From contig WGMD01000002.1 in the NCBI GenBank assembly GCA_016125255.1, positions 434,001 through 498,000 on the forward strand: a DNA stretch of 64,000 nt. The letters run 5' to 3'. This stretch comes from Planctomycetota bacterium (GTDB taxonomy: Bacteria > Planctomycetota > Phycisphaerae > Phycisphaerales > Zrk34). How positions within the stretch are numbered: position 1 is the first letter of the stretch; each line of letters opens with the position of its first letter. The notes under the pieces were generated by a model. The model was given only the letters and a program-made list of their open reading frames with translations. It was not told where the DNA came from and did no database searches. Of the stretch, positions 61,271 to 64,000 are shown one piece after another. Position numbers and translations under genes: made by a program.

Positions 61271-63685
61271 CTACACCGCAAATGCATCGTCGCCGGCCTG
61301 CTCGCGCAAGGCCTCGTAAAGCTTCGCCGGGCCCAGAAGTACGTCCCGCAAGCCATCGCGGACTTTCTCTGAATCCAGGGCCTGTGAACTCATGGCCGTA
61401 TGTGCATCAAGTGCCGCGATAATCGCATTCATAAGCTCATTCTTCAGGTCAGGTGAATTGGCGAACTGCTCCTTCGAATTGTTTACCGCCTGCTGCTTGA
61501 GCGTCTTGGACTCCATGAGCTTGCCCTTGATCACGTCGTTGACGTAGACCAGCTTGTCCTGGTCCGTCAGTTCACCCTCGAAGAGTTCGTTGACTTTCTG
61601 GATGATCTCGTTGAGCAGTGCCTTCTGCTTCTCCTGTACCTGCCCCCCGCCGCTCTCGGTGATGGGCTGCAACGGCTCCGCCTCGCCGTCACCCAGCACC
61701 ATCGACCGCTTGCCGCGGTTCTTCAGGTTGTGATGCGTGAGCACGACCTTCGACAGGTCGATCCCTTCCCGTTCCCGCCCGAAGTCCAGCAGCGGGATCA
61801 GCCGTTTGAAGAACATCGACCGCTTCTCGATCTCCGTGTTGCCGAAGTCGAAGATCTGCGACAGATAGGTGTACAGCCGCACGAAGGCACCCATGTCAGA
61901 CTTGAACAGCACCAAGGCGTTCAGCTCTGCCTCCGCCTCCTTGGTCGCTTCCTCGTCCTTCTTCGCCCTGGCGGCGACCAGATTCTCCTGGGCCGCCTTG
62001 TATCGTTTGAGCAGCCGGTCCACGACGGGCTCTAGCGCCGCGACCAGTTCGGACTGCTTGGCGCCGGGCTTTATCTCAACGGCCACCACCCGCTCGACCT
62101 CGAAATCGTCATAGTGCCCCGCCGCATCCAACTTCGCCCGCAGGTCCAGCACCAGATTCGGGTCCGACACGCCCGCCAGCTCCGCGGTCTCGTAGTACGT
62201 CTTAAATGCCGCGAGCACATCGTCTGCGCTATTCACAAAGTCCAGCACATACGTCGTGTCCTAGCCGTCGTACGCCCGGTTGAGCCGCGACAGCGTCTGC
62301 ACCGCCTGAACCCCCGCCAGCCGCTTATCCACGTACATCCCGCACAACAGCGGCTGATCAAACCCCGTCTGAAACTTGTTGGCGACCAGCAGGATCTGGT
62401 ACTCGTCCGTATCGAATGCCTCGCGGATGCTCCGCCCTCGCAGGTTCGCGTTCGTCGTCGGCGACTTCTCGCTGAACGGATCGGGGCCTGATTCCTTGTC
62501 ATTGACCTCGCCCGAGAACGCCACCAGCGTGCCGATTCTGTACCCGCGCTCCTTAATGTACTTGTCGATCGCCAGCTTCCACCGCACCGCCTCCTGCCGG
62601 CTCCCCACAACCACCATCGCCTTGCCCTTGCCCTCCAGCAGAGGGCCGACAAACTCGCGGAAATGCTCGACCACCACCTCCACCTTCTGCGCGATGTTGT
62701 ACGGGTGCAGCTTCACCCACCCCATGATCTTCTTGAGCGCCTTGTTTCGTTCTACCTCTCGCTCATCGATCTCCCGCCCCTCGTTCGCCAGCTTGAACGC
62801 CAAGGCGTAAGTCGTGTAGTTCTGGAGCACGTCGAGGATGAACCCCTCCTCGATCGCCTGCCGCATGGAGTACACGTCGAACGGCGCCGGAACGTTGTCC
62901 TTGGCCGGCTTCCGCGTCGGGTCCGGCCGGGTGCCGAACAGCTCAATCGTCTTCGTCTTCGGCGTCGCCGTGAACGCCACGAATGTCACACCCCGCTCGT
63001 CTGCCCGCCCCGCCATCTGCGCTGCCAGCAGGTCCTCCGTGCTCACCTCACCCCCGTCCTTGAGCGCCTCGAGCTCCGCCGGCGACAGCACCGCCTTCAG
63101 ACTCGCCGCCGCCTCGCCCGATTGCGAGCTGTGCGCCTCGTCGGCGATCACCGCGAACCGCTTGCCCTGCGTCGCCGCCAGCTCCCGCACCTTCTCCAGA
63201 GCGAACGGGAACGTCTGGATCGTGCACACCACGATCTTCTTATCCCCCGACAGCGCCTCGGCCAGTTCCCCGCTCTTGGACCCGCCCTCGCCCTTGATCG
63301 TCGCGACCACACCCGTCGTCCGCTCGAAGTCGAAGATCGCCTCCTGCAACTGCGTGTCGATCAGGTTGCGGTCCGACACGACCAGCACCGAATCGAACAG
63401 CTTCGCGTGCTCGGCGTCGTGCAGGTCCGCCAGGAAGTGGGCCGACCATGCGATCGAGTTCGTCTTGCCCGACCCGGCCGAGTGCTGGATCAAGTACCGC
63501 CCGCCCGGGCCGTCGGCCAGCACCACCGCCTGGAGCTTCCGCGTCGCGTCGAGCTGGTGATACCGCGGGAAGATCACCTTCTCGATCTGCTTCTTCTTGT
63601 TCCGCACCGCCACCATGTACCGCCCCAGGATCTCCAGCCAGCTCGCCCGCTCCCACACCCCCTCCCACAGGTACGCCGGCTGGGC
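61271..63685 (-). pseudogene. hsdR: Type I restriction endonuclease subunit HsdR, truncated and interrupted
   Basis: Two adjoining frames, in register, encode the motor and C-terminal parts of HsdR. Visible are Walker A HSAGSGKTNSIAW, DEAH box VIADEAHSSQSG, VAFTATP and the late motif QTLSRLNRAYDG. A TAG codon (62263-62261) interrupts the otherwise continuous frame where homologues read ...GKDTTYVLDF, so a single AAG-to-TAG change would explain it. The N-terminal nuclease domain is missing: similarity ends near 63685 at a junction with an opposing integrase fragment. No hsdM or hsdS is visible in the window. Confidence 0.85.
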
Positions 63686-64000
63686 TGATCGATCCTGACG
63701 CCGACGCATACGCGAACGAGGCTCGCCGCCCGATCGCGGAACAGATTAAGGATTTCGATAAGCACCAGCGCCGGCGCAATGCTGAGCGCAGTGCCTCCGA
63801 GACGGTCGCGATGGTTCGACTGCTCGTGACGGCGGCAGGTATTGGCAATTGGCAGCAGGCAACGCCTGATGCGATCGAACGTGGGTTGGCCAAGCTCCAG
63901 GAGGAGCAAGGCTTCCAGATCGCCCGCCGAAACAAGTATCGCACGGCACTACATACGTTCGCTACGTGGATGGTGCGGGAGTGTCGCGCCAGGTCGAACC
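63685..64000 (+). pseudogene. Tyrosine recombinase/integrase, N-terminal fragment
   Basis: A continuous frame (63685 to the window end) reads LIDPDADAYANEARRPIAEQ and continues to ERGLAKLQEEQGFQIARRNK and LHTFATWMVREC. This is the N-terminal SAM-like core-binding domain of phage-type integrases. No start codon is found at the expected place; the frame begins exactly where the opposing hsdR similarity ends, so the 5' end was probably lost in a rearrangement. The catalytic part would lie beyond the window, so whether it is active is unknown. Confidence 0.6.

Noticed and set aside
62248-62263. Programmed stop-codon read-through or recoding in hsdR
   Set aside because: No recoding signal or selenocysteine-type structure (and the codon is TAG) is apparent; with the N-terminus missing, simple gene decay is the better explanation.
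1-64000. CRISPR arrays
   Set aside because: No regularly spaced direct repeats with unique spacers were seen; the tandem structures at 55.5-56.1 kb have different stems and lengths.

Overview
This window reads as a high-GC planctomycete chromosome, most likely of the class Phycisphaerae or a relative. The evidence is a DUF1592-type cytochrome next to a DUF1552 protein, PEP-CTERM proteins, a pseudopilin with an H-X9-DG-like tail, a sialate O-acetylesterase, an ECF sigma/FecR pair, and frequent Tat-type signals on oxidoreductases and phosphoesterases. No rRNA, CRISPR array or intact tRNA gene was found.

Region 1 (1-9.3 kb) is a nitrogen-scavenging cluster: the end of a DUF1989 protein, a 1203-aa biotin-dependent urea/guanidine carboxylase and an allophanate hydrolase on the plus strand, converging on a three-gene NitT/TauT-type ABC transporter. 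The DUF1989 partner and an Asp in the carboxyltransferase domain point to guanidine rather than urea.

Region 2 (9.7-42.0 kb) is chromosomal backbone. It holds an acetylesterase; a sigma factor / FecR / PEP-CTERM / pseudopilin operon; ychF, DUF2203, an MBL-fold hydrolase, a SYLF lipoprotein, a Gfo/Idh oxidoreductase, a second PEP-CTERM protein, a zinc metallopeptidase, a metallophosphoesterase and two small secreted proteins; rph, fusA, a GH52/GH116-like glycosidase, mnmG, aat, a rhodanese; and a GH-A-like glycosidase divergent from the cytochrome/DUF1552 pair. It is rich in short palindromic repeats. One 110-bp perfect inverted repeat splits the FecR gene, and others lie in frame inside mnmG.

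Region 3 (42.1-51.8 kb) begins at a half tRNA-Asp, a scar typical of island integration, and has visibly lower GC. It carries a lone phage terminase small subunit, two paralogous secreted coiled-coil proteins and a 2325-aa exported protein ending in a trypsin-like protease; the last three overlap or nearly abut.

Region 4 (52.0-59.7 kb) is the most interesting part: an RNA-repair locus. RtcR (CARF plus sigma-54 activator) is divergent from a well-formed sigma-54 promoter that leads into a Ro60-like TROVE protein, five tandem Y RNA-like structured RNAs, rtcB, an uncharacterised low-GC gene, and rtcA. The five RNAs have different outer stems that all pair, share a GAAUGC / UUGUC signature, and range from no tRNA mimicry to a circularly permuted, loop-capped tRNA-like fold.

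Region 5 (59.9-64 kb) is accessory: an HD phosphohydrolase with a partner gene, a zinc-ribbon protein, a type I restriction hsdR pseudogene (internal TAG and lost 5' end), and an opposing integrase fragment running off the end.
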